Under the pieces are notes generated by a model. That model made no database searches and was not told the DNA's origin. It worked only from the letters and a program-made list of their open reading frames with translations. Source: Sweltsa coloradensis (Eukaryota; Arthropoda; Insecta; Plecoptera; Chloroperlidae). From it: a stretch of 64,000 nt of DNA. Numbering within the stretch: position 1 is the stretch's first letter; the number at the start of each line of letters is the position of its first letter. The stretch is from positions 434,001 to 498,000 of the forward strand of contig JAMZAV010000296.1 in the NCBI GenBank assembly GCA_024449915.1. Direction: 5' to 3'. The translations under genes were made by a program, and so were the position numbers. This document shows, one piece after another, positions 12,508-24,469 of this stretch.

Positions 12508-12510
12508 ATA
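12265..12510 (+). mobile_element. LINE-type 3' tail with (TAAA)n
   Basis: Nearly identical to the terminal ~230 bp of the LINE at 6.7-7.9 kb, including AATGTAGTTCATTGTTGTG, GATTTATTTAGTTGTCCTCC and GAATAGGATAGACGTTAAAT. It differs by a handful of substitutions and one 4-bp deletion. It lies directly behind the SINE body, so it is either the SINE's own LINE-derived tail or a 5'-truncated LINE that inserted there. Confidence 0.8.
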
Positions 12511-12676
12511 GATCTCATTCCCACGGTAAAAATTTTAATTTTTCTGGTTGCCATACACTACTACAACATAATAACTTTGCCTATTTCGCATGGCTTGAAT
12601 TAATGGTCTTTAACTTTTGCACTATAACTCGTAATCATTGTAATTTGAACACATTATGGCTATTGTGGTTATTTGG

Positions 12677-12790
12677 GGCCTACAGGGTTGGCTTAAAGTC
12701 GCTCTGGTTTAATGTCCCCCACTGAAAATTAGTTATGTCTGGGTGGGTAGACTCTCGGATTTATTTATTTTTATTAACTAACTGAAGAAA
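12677..12790 (+). repeat. Dispersed repeat R, copy 1
   Basis: GCCTACAGGGTTGGCTT, CCCCCACTGAAAATTAGTTA and GGTAGACTCTCGGATTTATTT are shared in the same order with copies near 22.1 kb and 34.2 kb. The repeat has no coding content and its family is not recognised. Confidence 0.6.
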
Positions 12791-13513
12791 CTTTTATTTT
12801 AATCATAGACTTTTGAAAATAACCTAACTATCTCGACAGTGTCCACACAATCTTAAATCGTAAATTTAGATGATCGCTCATTCCAAAAAATGATAACCCA
12901 ATGAATATACGTACATGACACAATGTGTAATACCAGTCAGTTATGACTCTTAATTTGCACACAATCGCGAAAGTCAAGACTTACGTTTTGTGTGCAATTA
13001 CGCCAGAAATCACCCACAAAGTATATAACACATAATTATTTGGCTGTCAAACGAAACTTCAACGTTGTATCATGTTAGACTAAGGAACAGAATATCTGCT
13101 TTGCGTACCTGATTTGAAAACAGCTATTTCAGCATGACAGTTTTGTTTCATACTATTTTTAAACTGGTCTGTTGTTTTTAAATTAGTAATGATATGTTGA
13201 CTTTTATTCAAAAGTTTTGTTAAGAAAAGGAAAACTTACAACAATCCAAAAGTCGTCTCGTACATAATGAATGAACCGAAATCTAGCACTAGTAGTCAGA
13301 CAAGATTTGCAAACAACGCTGTGAGTTCGGGTTTGACTTTTTCGAAACATTTCAAGACTTTTACCACGATTCTAATAACATTTCCCGGCTGCCCTTCACG
13401 CGCCCTTGTTTTCCTTCTTCTGACATTTGCGTCGCATATGAGTTTCCCTCCCTGCCCTTCGGACGTGAGACTGCCGGGCGGAACCAAGATGAGGTCACGA
13501 TCCAACCCCGTCG
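12791..13513. other. Unassigned sequence with a GC-richer block
   Basis: The first half is AT-rich and featureless. At about 13300-13510 the sequence becomes GC-richer, with open frames on both strands (13267-13518 + and 13296-13505 -). Neither translation resembles a known protein. Open frames on both strands of a GC-rich patch are expected by chance. Confidence 0.4.
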
Positions 13514-13945
13514 CCTAGCTGACAGAGAGAGCGGACTAGCTGACTAGCTGACTAGCTGCTAGCTAGACAGACGCTAGCTAACTAGCTCGTCTGCTAGCTG
13601 ACAGACGGAGCTGACTAGCTGACTAACTCGCCTGTTAGTTTACAGAGAGAGAGCTGACTAGCTGACTAGCTCGCCTGTTAGTTGACTGACGGAGCTGACT
13701 AGCTCGCATGTTACCTGACTACTTGGCCTGCTAGCTGACAGAGAGGGCTGACTAGCTGAATAGCGCGCCTGCTAGCTGATTAGTTTACTAGCTCACTTGC
13801 TGACTAACAGTTAGAGCAGACTCGTTGACTAGATGACTACCTTGCTCAATCGCTGCTTAACAGAGAGAGCTGGCTCAACGACGAGCTGACTCGCTGGCCA
13901 CAAGAGTTAGAGCAGACTAGATGACTACCTTACTCAATCGCTCTA
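13514..13945. repeat. GACTAGCT-type degenerate minisatellite
   Basis: Irregular tandem variants of GCTGACTAGCT, CTAGCTGACAGA and ACTAGCTCGCCTG give a higher-order pattern roughly 50-60 bp long (GAGAGAGCTGACTAGCTGAC ... CGCCTGTTAG). The core AGCTAGCT/CTAG steps are self-complementary. The array decays towards its right end. Confidence 0.85.
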
Positions 13946-14275
13946 GCGTTGGGAGCGAACTGCTTAATACGTAACATTACCCTTCATATCTGTAATAAGA
14001 ATATAATTTAGATGACGTGTAGACCATAACGTAATTTAATTTATTAATATGTTTTATAAATTATATATCTCCATGCGCAATGTCGCGTGCTTACTGGACG
14101 AAAGTTTGTTTTAGTTCTTCATTTTAACTTGTTTAGTTCTTTCTAATGAAATATAACTGTTTTATGTTATCCTAGTCGTTACAGAGTTGCAGATATCCAC
14201 GTGTATGTCTTGGAAATATCGTGACTATATCTTATTATTATTCCGGTTGGATTTAAAATAATATGAGGAATGAAA
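13946..14275. other. AT-rich sequence, no gene seen
   Basis: Nothing recognised. Confidence 0.5.
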
Positions 14276-14422
14276 ACAATTCTTGTAAAGTAAAATTATT
14301 ATTCTGGAATATAATAATTCATTGTGTTTGGTGGAGGTGCCGGGTACGCCGGGAAACAATTGTAAAGTAAAATTATTATTCTGGAATATAATAATTCATT
14401 GTGTTTGGTGGAGGTGCCGGGT
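14276..14422 (+). repeat. 77-bp tandem duplication carrying the tRNA-Ala box
   Basis: The box TTTGGTGGAGGTGCCGGGT occurs twice, with TGG at 14329 and 14406, each preceded by the same ~55 bp (GTAAAGTAAAATTATTATTC, GGAATATAATAATTCATTG). The two units are nearly identical, so the duplication is recent. Flanks outside the unit do not match other box elements. Confidence 0.85.
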
Positions 14423-15171
14423 ACGCGAGGACATCCTCGTGTATGCTGTTACTAAGAATAATTAGCACTGGCAAGGAGTTGTTCTTTGTATTTTAATGTT
14501 TAGACTGCTCCGCCAAAGTGTAAAATGTTAACAAAATGGATTACATATTTTCTACATTGTTGCTAAATTATGAAAACGAAATATTTGAGGTCAAAACGAC
14601 TCGTTAATAAGACAATTGTACTTGGAATTCTGTACACATTTTCAATATTATTCACTATGATGTATTTTCTTTATTTTCATAACCATAAGACATAATTTGA
14701 CTTTTTTATTCAACAACTCGTCCTTAATTCTTATCCTAGCTTTGTTCTATGGATGTAAACTTTATGTATTTAACCTAACTAATGATCTTTCTGTTGAAAT
14801 TAGATCGCAGAACTACGTATGAATAATGGAACCACGAAATAATAATATAAGCCACTCTGAACACCTGAAACACAATGCCCAAGACAAAGCTGTTGAATGG
14901 GCTCCATTATGGATACAAGCCGCCTAAAACTAGCTTCATTGTTCAACTCTAGCATGTGAGCACTGCTGGAATTGTTCCCTGCCCTATCTTCGGATATTAT
15001 TTGTATGACCGCAGTATTGAGCTCTGTGCCAACACATGCAACTTCAATATTACGACGGTGGTCATTATTGGACTGGTCCATTTATTTCTCTTCTCTCTCA
15101 TCAAACTTTCTCCGTCGCTCTTAATATCTATGTCTCTAACAATTTCTTTCAATTTCTCTCTCTCAATTTTT

Positions 15172-15173
<2 letters not shown>
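14423..15173. other. AT-rich sequence, no gene seen
   Basis: Overlapping frames on both strands near 14800-15345 read into the adjacent CT microsatellite and are not supported as genes. Confidence 0.5.

Positions 15174-15174
<1 letters not shown>

Positions 15175-15222
<48 letters not shown>
15175..15222. repeat. (CT)n microsatellite
   Basis: About 24 consecutive CT dinucleotides, with a degenerate CT-rich approach from about 15090. Confidence 0.97.
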
Positions 15223-15227
<5 letters not shown>

Positions 15228-15364
15228 TAGCAGAGATGTCGGATGTCGTTACATGGTTGGAAGTAGTTTTTCGTTCATCGCATTTCCAGTAAAAAGTTGG
15301 CGAGAGTTTCCCAGTGAAAGGTTAGGTTCCTGGCATGGCCGCTGAGGAGGGGTGGGCTTGTCAA

Positions 15365-15381
15365 CCCCCCCCCCCCCCCCC
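15365..15381. repeat. Poly-C run
   Basis: Seventeen consecutive C residues. Length is likely to be unstable or uncertain in assembly. Confidence 0.95.
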
Positions 15382-18127
15382 ACCTTTACACAGCTCGTGT
15401 AGTTTCCTCGACATCTGGTACGTATGTTTGTGTCCGCTTCCTCCTTGCATTCAGGCACAGTTTGCCGACAAGTTTGTGTTTTTTGGTTTCAGAACACGAG
15501 TAAATAACATGCTGAACTAAGCACGAACAAGACGACATGAGAAGCATGAAACGAAACTTGTCGTTTAAAACATTGAAGAGCTCCGGATGAATTGGGTCGA
15601 ATAATTCTATACACACACGTGTACAATACAAAGAATGAATTCATTGTACCAGAAATGAAAACTGCAAAATGCAAATAAGATCAAAGAAAACTAAAAATGT
15701 AACAAATCCCGTACGTGAAGTAGGTATTCTAAACCTTTGAAATCGAATAATATTTATTAACGTTTAAGTACAACAAATTTGATGCCGGCCATGTAAAGGG
15801 GCATTATCATATTTGACCACGCATATAGGTATAGTAGTGGGCACGGCAAATATGCATATTATTTCACTCCATTGTGTAGTGTGTTAGAGCAAAATAATAA
15901 AAGTTCTTGCTAACTCGAGTTGCATACTTCACAACTTCTGCTTTCTTGCAAAGTGTATTACTTATGCTTCGTATCGGCCAAATTTACTGTTCATAAGTTA
16001 TAAGAATTAAATTCTTAGATGATTTATAACTTTTTAGAATAAAGTGAATAATGATTTTTAAATCTTTCTCTTGACATAAATGATAATCTTGTGTTTGATG
16101 TTAGATGTTATAGCTCTTCTTTAAGTTTGGTACTTGCATGACGTATGAATACCTAACCTATGTACTTATAGGTATTAAAGTGTAAATGAGCATAGTTTCA
16201 ATAAGTAAACGCGAGCATGCCCTGACTGTATCGTGCTCGCCGAGCCTACGTGACTAATTCTCCTCAGAACGTGAACATTCTGTTGCTTCGTAGCTTGGGC
16301 CAACTCGAGTTTCGTCGAAGTTTAGTCTGTATTTGTATACCTACCTATCTCCCCCTTCCCCTTTTCCACCCCCACCCCCACGTCGCTTCATCCCCATCAT
16401 CATCTCAGTTATCACAGCACGAACTCCGATCGAACGCGCAATCACTGGAACTAATATTATGTGAAGGGAAATGTTTTTCCATGGAAGCTACAATCCCCAT
16501 GGGACCTACCAACCAATATCTCTTTCACTCTACATTATGAGCCACTCAAAAGCAAAGAAGTCGGAAAGCAGAGACATGAAACGTTCTTATTCATTGACGT
16601 CAGCATAATCACCAAGGGAGGGTGTTGAATTTGCGTTTGCTACATCATAAACCTTGTATTAACTCGGGTATTGAATTGGACCCCGAGAACGATCCAAAGC
16701 AGCGAAGTCTAACATATGTTTTAGTAATGGCAAAGCCTAGACTATCCGGATAAACCTATGTATAGGTAATGGTGGTGTACTAAGGATTAAGAGCCCCCCG
16801 TGGTGTTAAACTAGGCATTACGTTCAGGACAATCTAAACTATTATTTAGCGATTTACGTCGGGTGAATTTTAAAGCATTTACTGAACCAACCATGGTTGA
16901 GAAGTTGCGGTCGCTGTGACTGAAATTGTAATTAGTTCAACTGTCACATTACTATTGATCACGATTAAATATAGTAGAGAGGCAAACCACAAACAAATAT
17001 TCCTCGTTTGATTAAGGTACAATATTTGATTGGGGTTGTAATTAAATAAAATTCGCTTTTGACTGGTTTGCATTGCGTTCCGTTTCAAATATGAAATAAT
17101 TGTTGAAATTGTATCGCAACCATTATTACATTGTATTTGAAATGTTTCCGGGAGTCATAGGTTTTTTAAGGTCTTAGGTTTTAAATCATAGATTTAAAAA
17201 CATATACTTCGATTGGAATAAGCAATGAAATATATTTTTGTAAAACACAACCTAGCAAAATCAAGCAATTCAGTTCGGCTTTTACGACTAATGAATGATT
17301 TTCATTCGTCATGTTTTAATTGTCATAAATCACTGTTTGGCTAACTTCCCGTTCCATAAATGTGTCGTTATGTATAGCTATTATAACGATATGGATGTAT
17401 TTTCTATTAAGACAAACTATATTGTTTTGTTAGTCTTACGAATGCAACATAAAACTTATTTACGTTTCCATCCTACAAAAATAATGAAGGTAATTCTGAA
17501 TCTGTTGTGAATCGCAAAATTTGGAATGATTAAATAAAAACTATTTCATATTCTCAACTGAGATCTCAACGTTTGTTTTAAGAATACGATTATTATGAAC
17601 TTCCTTCGCTAATTTAAATCAGTGATTGTCAATTGTCAACGTAAATCCTCTCGAATGATATTCAGAGAGAAACATTTTCCGATTAACTAGTACTGTTGAA
17701 ATTTGTAGGAGGAGAAAAGCTATCTCGAGCTGGCGAGTATTATTTTCATGATATAACGCCTGAAATTCAGTCGCCGGAGTTGCGAAGTCAGATAATTGGA
17801 CATTTTCTTTGATGGTACAATCTTGAAGACTCGGACCGAGTTGGTTGAGAATTTGTTCAGTTGTTTGCAAAGGGAGCTCTCGAGAAAGTTGGGCTAAAGC
17901 TTGCCATGTTCAGCTTGCAAGCATATGCGCATGACGGCCGAACTTAGCAGTGAGGGTAGTTTAACTTTAAAGTTTACTGTCAAAACACACTCAGACACTA
18001 GAACACGAGACAATTAGAAATTAATTTTACCTTTTAGCTTGTTTCTCTAAAATGTATTTGAAAATGTAAGTTTGTATTAATGCAGCGAGATACGCATTTT
18101 AGTCAAGAGTATTAATCAGGTACTAAA
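15382..18127. other. AT-rich sequence, no confident gene
   Basis: A C-rich patch near 16340-16390 (CCCCCTTCCCC, CCACCCCCACCCCCAC) lies in a short plus-strand frame with no recognisable product. No clear repeats shared with other parts of the window. Confidence 0.5.
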
Positions 18128-18895
18128 TTAGGAAAAACGCTTAAGTCCCGCCGCGTTGTTGGAATGAGCGTAATTGGTGCATTGAGCTGCCATGTGTTAT
18201 GCGAATTTTCTGTTGTTCTGTGGCAAAATCATTACTTAGTTGAAATTTTTTTTAAATTAAATTAAATTAAATTAAAAATTAACTTAATTTTTTTTTTTTT
18301 TTAAATTAATCGTAATTGTTAAAAAAATCGTAAAATTGCGATTTTCATAAGAAATAATTTCTCGATTGCGCTCAAATTTTACACTAATATATTAATTCAT
18401 AAAATAAAGGTTCTGCGAAAAAATGATTACGATCGGATAAAGCATGTAGGTGTTATAAGTCAAAAAGTTGTTTAAAAAAAGAAAAAAACCTGTAAAATTT
18501 CGATTTTTATGATAAATATTTTTTCAATTGCGCTCAAATTTCACAAAAATATCTAAATTCATAAAATAAAGGTTCTTTGCAAAAATCATAAAAATCGGAT
18601 AAAGCATGTAGGTGTTATAAGTCGAAGAAATTTTTTGAAAATTGAAAAAAATCGTAAAATTGCGATTCTCATGAGAAAAAATTTTCCGATTGCGCTCAAA
18701 AACGTGGCAGTTCTAAGTTCAGAGATTTCGAAGGCCTCCATAAAATTTCATCGCAATCAGCTTATCGGTTTAGCCGGAATCGTGTGGACAAACAGACAAA
18801 AATACAAAAAAAAAAAAAAACATTCCGGATTTTTTTCTCCAGTGTAGTGAAATGTAATCTTCGCTTCGCTCGCTACGCTCGCTACGCTCATCCAA
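18128..18895 (-). mobile_element. Helentron/HINE-like element, copy 2 (divergent subfamily)
   Basis: The ends match the family: TTAGGAAAAACGCTTAAGTC at the left, i.e. CTAA followed by T in element sense, and CTACGCTCATCCAA at the right. The core is different: two tandem ~175-bp units built around GATAAAGCATGTAGGTGTTATAAGTC replace the ACGGGTGGGGC core of copies 1 and 3-6. The GTGGCAGTTCTAAGTTCAGAG and ACAAACAGACAAAAA parts are shared. Confidence 0.7.
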
Positions 18896-19047
18896 TTATG
18901 TCACGTTTTGTTAATATCACATCATTAGAATAACAATAATTTCTACTTTTATCGTTAAACCCTCTAAAAGTTTGTAAAGACAATGTACAACACCTATCAA
19001 TATCTGAAGCGTGATACATAGTGATTTCAAATTATAATTTTTTTATA

Positions 19048-19591
19048 TTAGGCCGCTTTGCGAACGCTTTTTTTAGTCGCGTTGATGGATGAGCTTTTTT
19101 GTAAGTTTTTAGTTTGCTTCGGAACCCCTTTACTTTTGAAAGTGCTTTTTGAACGCATTGTAGGTGATTGTTGTCAAGTTTCTATTGTTACTTGTTACTT
19201 GTTATTATATACCACAAAAAACTTATATTAAAACCTTTATTTCTATGGATTCTGCCTGACTTTTCTTACTTTTTCTTTCAAAAGGTACTACATCACCATA
19301 ACCTTAATGTGCATGTGAAATATGAACGTTGTAACCCCACCCGTTTTGTCAGAATCGGCCCAAATGCCACGAAAATACAATATTCATGAGTAATATTTTT
19401 TCGATTGTACCCAAAAACGTGTCAGGTCTAAATTCAGAGATTTCGAGAGTCCCCTCCAATTTTCATCAAGATCGTATGTGCCGTTTGCCCGGTAGAAAGC
19501 AAACAAATAGACAAAAATACCATACAAAAACACATCCGAGCAAATGTTTTTGGGGGTCAGTGAAATTGAAGTCTTCGCTTCGCTCATCCAA
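19048..19591 (-). mobile_element. Helentron/HINE-like element, copy 3
   Basis: Ends CTAA followed by T in element sense, and starts TTGGATGAGCGAAGCGAAGA. It carries one core unit and is close to copy 1 in its diverged subterminal end (CGAACGCTTTTTTTAGTCGC). It lies only about 150 bp from copy 2, in the same orientation. Confidence 0.75.
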
Positions 19592-21534
19592 TTACTCAGT
19601 TGCATAATACGTATTTTCAATATGTGTATGAGATACTAATTGGGCACATACTATATCAAGTTATTAAGAATATAAGAGAAACCAAATTAAACAATCTACC
19701 ATTTAACTTTAAAAACCATAAAATGAGTTTACCAAAATATATCAAAAGTATTCATTATTTTGATAATATTCACTCTCGTTGTCACGAAGACACATATACA
19801 GCACGCACGCACATTTGTTCAAACACACACGTACACACAAGCACGCACGCACGCACACTAACTCACTCTCCGGTTGGCGTTCCCAACTATCATATTTCCT
19901 ACAATTCAAATAACAAACCGACAACATTGTGATAAAATAAGTTAATACGAAACGTGTTCGCCATAAAACACGTTAGTCGAGTTGGTTGGTTCATGTTTCA
20001 AGACGTGAGACGGCGAAGAATATCTTCTTTTTGACTTGTTAGTCTGTGATATTTTCTTCTTTGTGTGTTCTTTGTGTAGTGACTGATGAGTATCGAGTGT
20101 CTATAATATTTGATGGAATCGAACCCCCATCTATTACACAGTTTTATTACTGTAATCTCATAGTGCAAGACACCAAGGAACGCTTAGGTTCGGCTGTAAT
20201 GCAAATTATGTTTGCTGTCTCAAGTTATATTTACTTATTTTACACGGTAATTATTTGAATTTTGGTAAACTCACCATTAACTTTTGTCATCAATAATAAT
20301 CCCATGCTATTTCTGTTATGATGCGGCCCAACCAAATTTGATTTAAATTCAAACTGTTTTATTATTTTTGAGAGAGACTGGTCGTCTATAAATATTTAAA
20401 TACAATTTTTTTTTCTAAATGTCAGTTTAAGGGCATTTTGTGTGATAAAACTTACTTATACTGCTCTGTGGAAACTAGCACAGTTAAGCAGACAAGCACA
20501 TGACTTACTTGAGTACTTGAGTTACTGGGAATTATTACTACATAAAAGAAGTAGAGTGATAAGAACTCAACAGCTTAGCATAAAACTGGGAGAGGTGGCT
20601 GTGATAGTACGTCTTGTTTGCCTTGCGCGTCTCTCCGCAGTGTTCATGTGATGTGTTTGTTTCCTCTCTTCGTCTATCCACATAAATAATTATTACTAGC
20701 CTCACAATTAACCTACTTTATATAAAACATCGCTTTGCACTTTGTATAACCATTTTGTGTTTATATTATTTCCCTAACTATTGAATAAATCCTAGCTTCT
20801 CTGGCCTAGGAAAAGCAGTTTTAAATTAAACATTTTTTAACTTTTAAATATAAAAAAAGTAAATGATGTAATGCACTGGTAACTATTCATCATTCGAAAA
20901 AAATATATAACTATAAGGCACATACCAATATAAACTTGTGAAATAATCCATAAACATTTTGTGCCACAGCTTTCTTATTTATTGATTGTAATAACGGCTA
21001 TCACCATGTTATTGTGAATTTGGAGTGTTCGCATCAACGAGACAGGCACAATCTACTTTCGAAGTCTGTGCTAGTAGCTGAAAGGGTAGAATATAAATAC
21101 AGATTTATTTGTACTACAGAAATGTGTATGCCGTAGATAAGGGTGTGTGCAAAATATTATTAAAATGTAGAAGATTGCTTCTCGAGCTTGTCAATAAATC
21201 CCACTCAGATCGCTCGCCCACAGCGCTCTAAGTTGGAGAAGTTTGGAACTAGACTGTCCGGGTCTCATTTCAAATCATAACCGTTTGTGATTCGGGTTTC
21301 AACCGCTGGCTTTTAAAACCGTAGGATTTATGTTTTTAATCTACGGAAAGCTCGATACTCATTTCAATGTTCTCATATGTAAATAATTAACGTGGCTTGT
21401 TTCAGCCTCCGGATAATTTGTGAATGACATTACCGTACGCGTCGGACCGGATTTATTGGATTAACACGTCTGAACATTGTTAAAACATATTTCACACGGG
21501 AAAATGTTCCTCTGGTGTTGTAGAAGATTGGTGT
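19592..21534. other. AT-rich sequence; CA-rich patch, no gene seen
   Basis: A degenerate GCAC/CA microsatellite at about 19797-19862 (GCACGCACGCACGCACAC) produces low-complexity frames on both strands. The remainder has no recognisable coding or repeat content. Confidence 0.5.
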
Positions 21535-21544
21535 AACAATACAA

Positions 21545-21900
21545 TTCGCATACATCAAGTAGGGATGTACTGTCTATCAGGATGTTATTTAAATCAAATG
21601 ATGTATTTAATAGTAATCATTGATTTAAATCAAATGCACTTTTTCTTCATTTTGAGCAACAAACACAAGAGTTCTAACTGATTTAGGCAAAGTTTTCCTG
21701 AAATTAATTATTGAATTATATTTTCTGAAACGCTTGTGAAAGTTATATCAGCCGCTCATCAACTTGACAATGATTTTGTTGATTTAAATCAATAAAAATC
21801 GGATTAAAATCGAAAACAATCGAAAAAATCTGATTTAAATCAAATAAATCATGATTTTTTATTTTAAAATGAACCAAATAATCACACACCCTTCTTTCTA
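21545..21900. mobile_element. AT-rich element with GATTTAAATC palindromes (hAT-like?)
   Basis: TGATTTAAATCAA or close variants occur at least four times (near 21590, 21624, 21780, 21830). The ends AGGGATGTACTG and, reversed, AGGGTGTGTGATT are roughly inverted. Non-autonomous hAT elements in animals often look like this. I could not find a convincing 8-bp target duplication, so the class is tentative. Confidence 0.35.
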
Positions 21901-22099
21901 GCATGACTTATCAGTATCAAATACCGCTCTTATAGTCTCAACAAATATAAGCAATTTTTTTACGGTTTGTCATTGAGGTAGATAATTATTGAATGTGTTT
22001 ATCGCGCGCGCTGTCCGCGGGTGGAATCGTGTCCAATTTGATCGGTGTTTTCACGGTGCCGATCTCTAGTTGGTCATTGTTCGCTCGTCGATGGTGTTG
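21901..22099. other. Unassigned spacer
   Basis: Nothing recognised. Confidence 0.4.
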
Positions 22100-22215
22100 G
22101 CGCCTACAGGGTTGGCTTGGTTGGCTTTATATTGAATGTCTCCCACTGAAAATCAGTTATGTGACTTGAGTAGGTAGACTCCAAAATACGAATGTATTGT
22201 TTATATATTTTTTCA
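22100..22215 (+). repeat. Dispersed repeat R, copy 2
   Basis: GCCTACAGGGTTGGCTTGG, CTCCCACTGAAAATCAGTTA and GTAGGTAGACTCCAAAATAC align with copy 1 near 12.7 kb. Confidence 0.6.
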
Positions 22216-22519
22216 TTGTACCTGTGTATCTGTACTTAAATGGTTTATCATGCACAAATCATTAATTATTTTCAGTGCATTATACCACTTAAATTCGGGA
22301 CCCTCGCTGGAAATCAGTTTGTATTTGTTTGTTTGTTTGTTGACTCTAAAAACAAATGAGTATTAATTTATCGAAAACAAACAAACAAATAATGTAGTAA
22401 AACGATGGGAAATGAAATCCACTTCATAAAAGTTTATTAGTGTTTGGTAATAATTGTTGACTTTTGATAAAATGTTTTGCTAACTGTCATAGCATACCGA
22501 GTATCCCAGTCTTTAATAT

Positions 22520-22577
22520 TTGGATGAGCGAAGCGAAGACTTCAATTTCACTGACCCCCAGAAAATTTAGCTCGGGT

Positions 22578-22612
<35 letters not shown>

Positions 22613-23302
22613 TCTGTTCTGTCTGTCTGTTAACTCTCTACCAGGCAAACGGCATATCCGATCTTGATGAAAATTGGGGGGACCTTCGTAATCTCTGAAC
22701 TTAGAGGTGTATTGTTTTTGGGTACAATCGAAGAAATATTTCTCATGAATATCGTACTTTTACGATTTTTTTCGATTTTTAGTGCGATATTTTCGTGACA
22801 TTTGGGCCAATTCTGACCAAACGGGTGGGGCTAAAACGTTCATATTATACATGGACATTAAGGTTATGGTGATGTAGTACCTTTTGAAAGAAAAAGTTGA
22901 AAAAGTTAGCCGGAATTCATAGAAATAAAGCTATTAATATAATTTTTTTTGATTTTTATGCGATATTTTCGTGCCATTTGGGCCAATTCTGACCAAACGG
23001 GTGGGGCTTCAACGTTCATATTATACATGGACATTAAGGTTATGGTGATAAAGTACCTTTTGAAAGAAAAAGTTGACAAAGTTACCCAGAATCCATAGAA
23101 ATAAAGCTTTTAATATAAGTTTTTAACGGTAAATAATAACAAATTGACAAGTAACAATAGAAACTTGACAACAATCACCTACAATGCGTGGGCAGCAAAA
23201 CAAAGCAACAAAGCACTCGCAAAAGTAAAGATATCCCACGCAGTCTAAAAACTTTATAAAATGCTCATCCATCAACGCGGCGGGACTTTAGCGTATTCCT
23301 AG
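22520..23302 (+). mobile_element. Helentron/HINE-like element, copy 4 (two core units)
   Basis: Complete copy in element sense: TTGGATGAGCGAAGCGAAGA start, poly-T tract at about 22579-22610 and TGTCTGTTCTGTCTGTCTGT. Two tandem core units follow (GCGATATTTTCGTG at ~22785 and ~22960, period ~176 bp), each with ACGGGTGGGGC and GACATTAAGGTTATGGTGAT. The end is GCTCATCCATCAACGCGGCG, then GCGTATTCCTAG followed by T. AACGC and GCGTA flank a 12-base loop as a 3' hairpin. Confidence 0.8.
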
Positions 23303-24465
23303 TTTTATATTTAATGAACATATTTTTACTTTGAAAAAACCTTAACTTTTCATCTTACATCATAACAAAGGCAAATGAAATATTTTCGTGTTAACAAATC
23401 TCTTTTCAGAACCGATGCCTTAGAAAATAAAGCTTAAGCTAAATGTTTGCACACAAATCTTCAATAAAGTACCAGGGCCCTAACTAACTCCAAAGAGTCT
23501 ACCTTTGTAAGACACTCGAAACTTTCGCCATTTTAAAACGTGCAGCTTAGTGGCAATTAAAAATACTGCCGCATGCAGTGCTATAAATTGTCCCAAACAA
23601 CATAAGTTCTCATCTATATAATGGCGTTTTCCATTGGCATGCACTCGGCGAGTGCAGAGATGTCATTGTTGTCAACCTCCACTTGAATAACATTACAAAA
23701 CTGAACAAACGAAAAGACAAGTGGTGATTCAGTGCGCACTAGGGCGCACTGGTGCGACCTAGTGGAATGGAAAACGACATAAGTAACATTGAATTTAACC
23801 ACTCGTCTAATTCCAATGGAAAACGCCATAAGTAACATTGAATTTAACCACTCGTCTAATTCTTTGCGTTTGTTGTTATGTCTTTATTTTATCAAGTATA
23901 AGGTTTCAAAAGTAGGTTGCCACAAGTTTTAAATCTGAACTTTGTAAAGCAGTATATGGTTGAAATCTACTAACCATTTTAAGATAAAACTCTGATACGA
24001 TTGCTGGTATATATAGACGCTATTGTTGAGGAGGTAGCATGCTTCAATAACTAATTTTACTGCAGCGCATTACACGATAAAACCTTCAATTTACTTTACA
24101 TTATAATACGAATTCTGCACACCACACGATTTCAGTATTATACGTTTTCTTGGAAAGTTTTTTAATGAGCCATTTTCCAAGATGGCGGTAGGGTTTAAAT
24201 CACTTAATGGTATGCAGATAACAGGATTAGAAATGTATAAATTGACTGAATATTATATGGATTAAACGCAAATAGTTCACTTCCGTGCAACTCCAAATTA
24301 CAACTCTAACCAAATTTGGTGGGGTAATATCAATTTTACATTTCGCTGCAGCAAACAATTGAGAAGAGCTTAAAATTATCCTTTACAAATGATACTTCTT
24401 CATTGTTCAAGATGGTGCTTTGGTATTAATGAAACTTATTTAACGACATTTATACTGATAACATT
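23303..24465. other. AT-rich sequence with a 49-bp tandem duplication
   Basis: At 23766-23863 a segment containing CATAAGTAACATTGAATTTA and ACCACTCGTCTAATTC is present twice, 49 bp apart, with one or two differences. The rest has no recognisable feature. Confidence 0.6.
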
Positions 24466-24469
24466 TAAA

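Noticed and set aside
14956..15345. 129-codon open frame with Ser/Leu-rich run
   Set aside because: Driven by the (CT)n microsatellite; no motif on either side.
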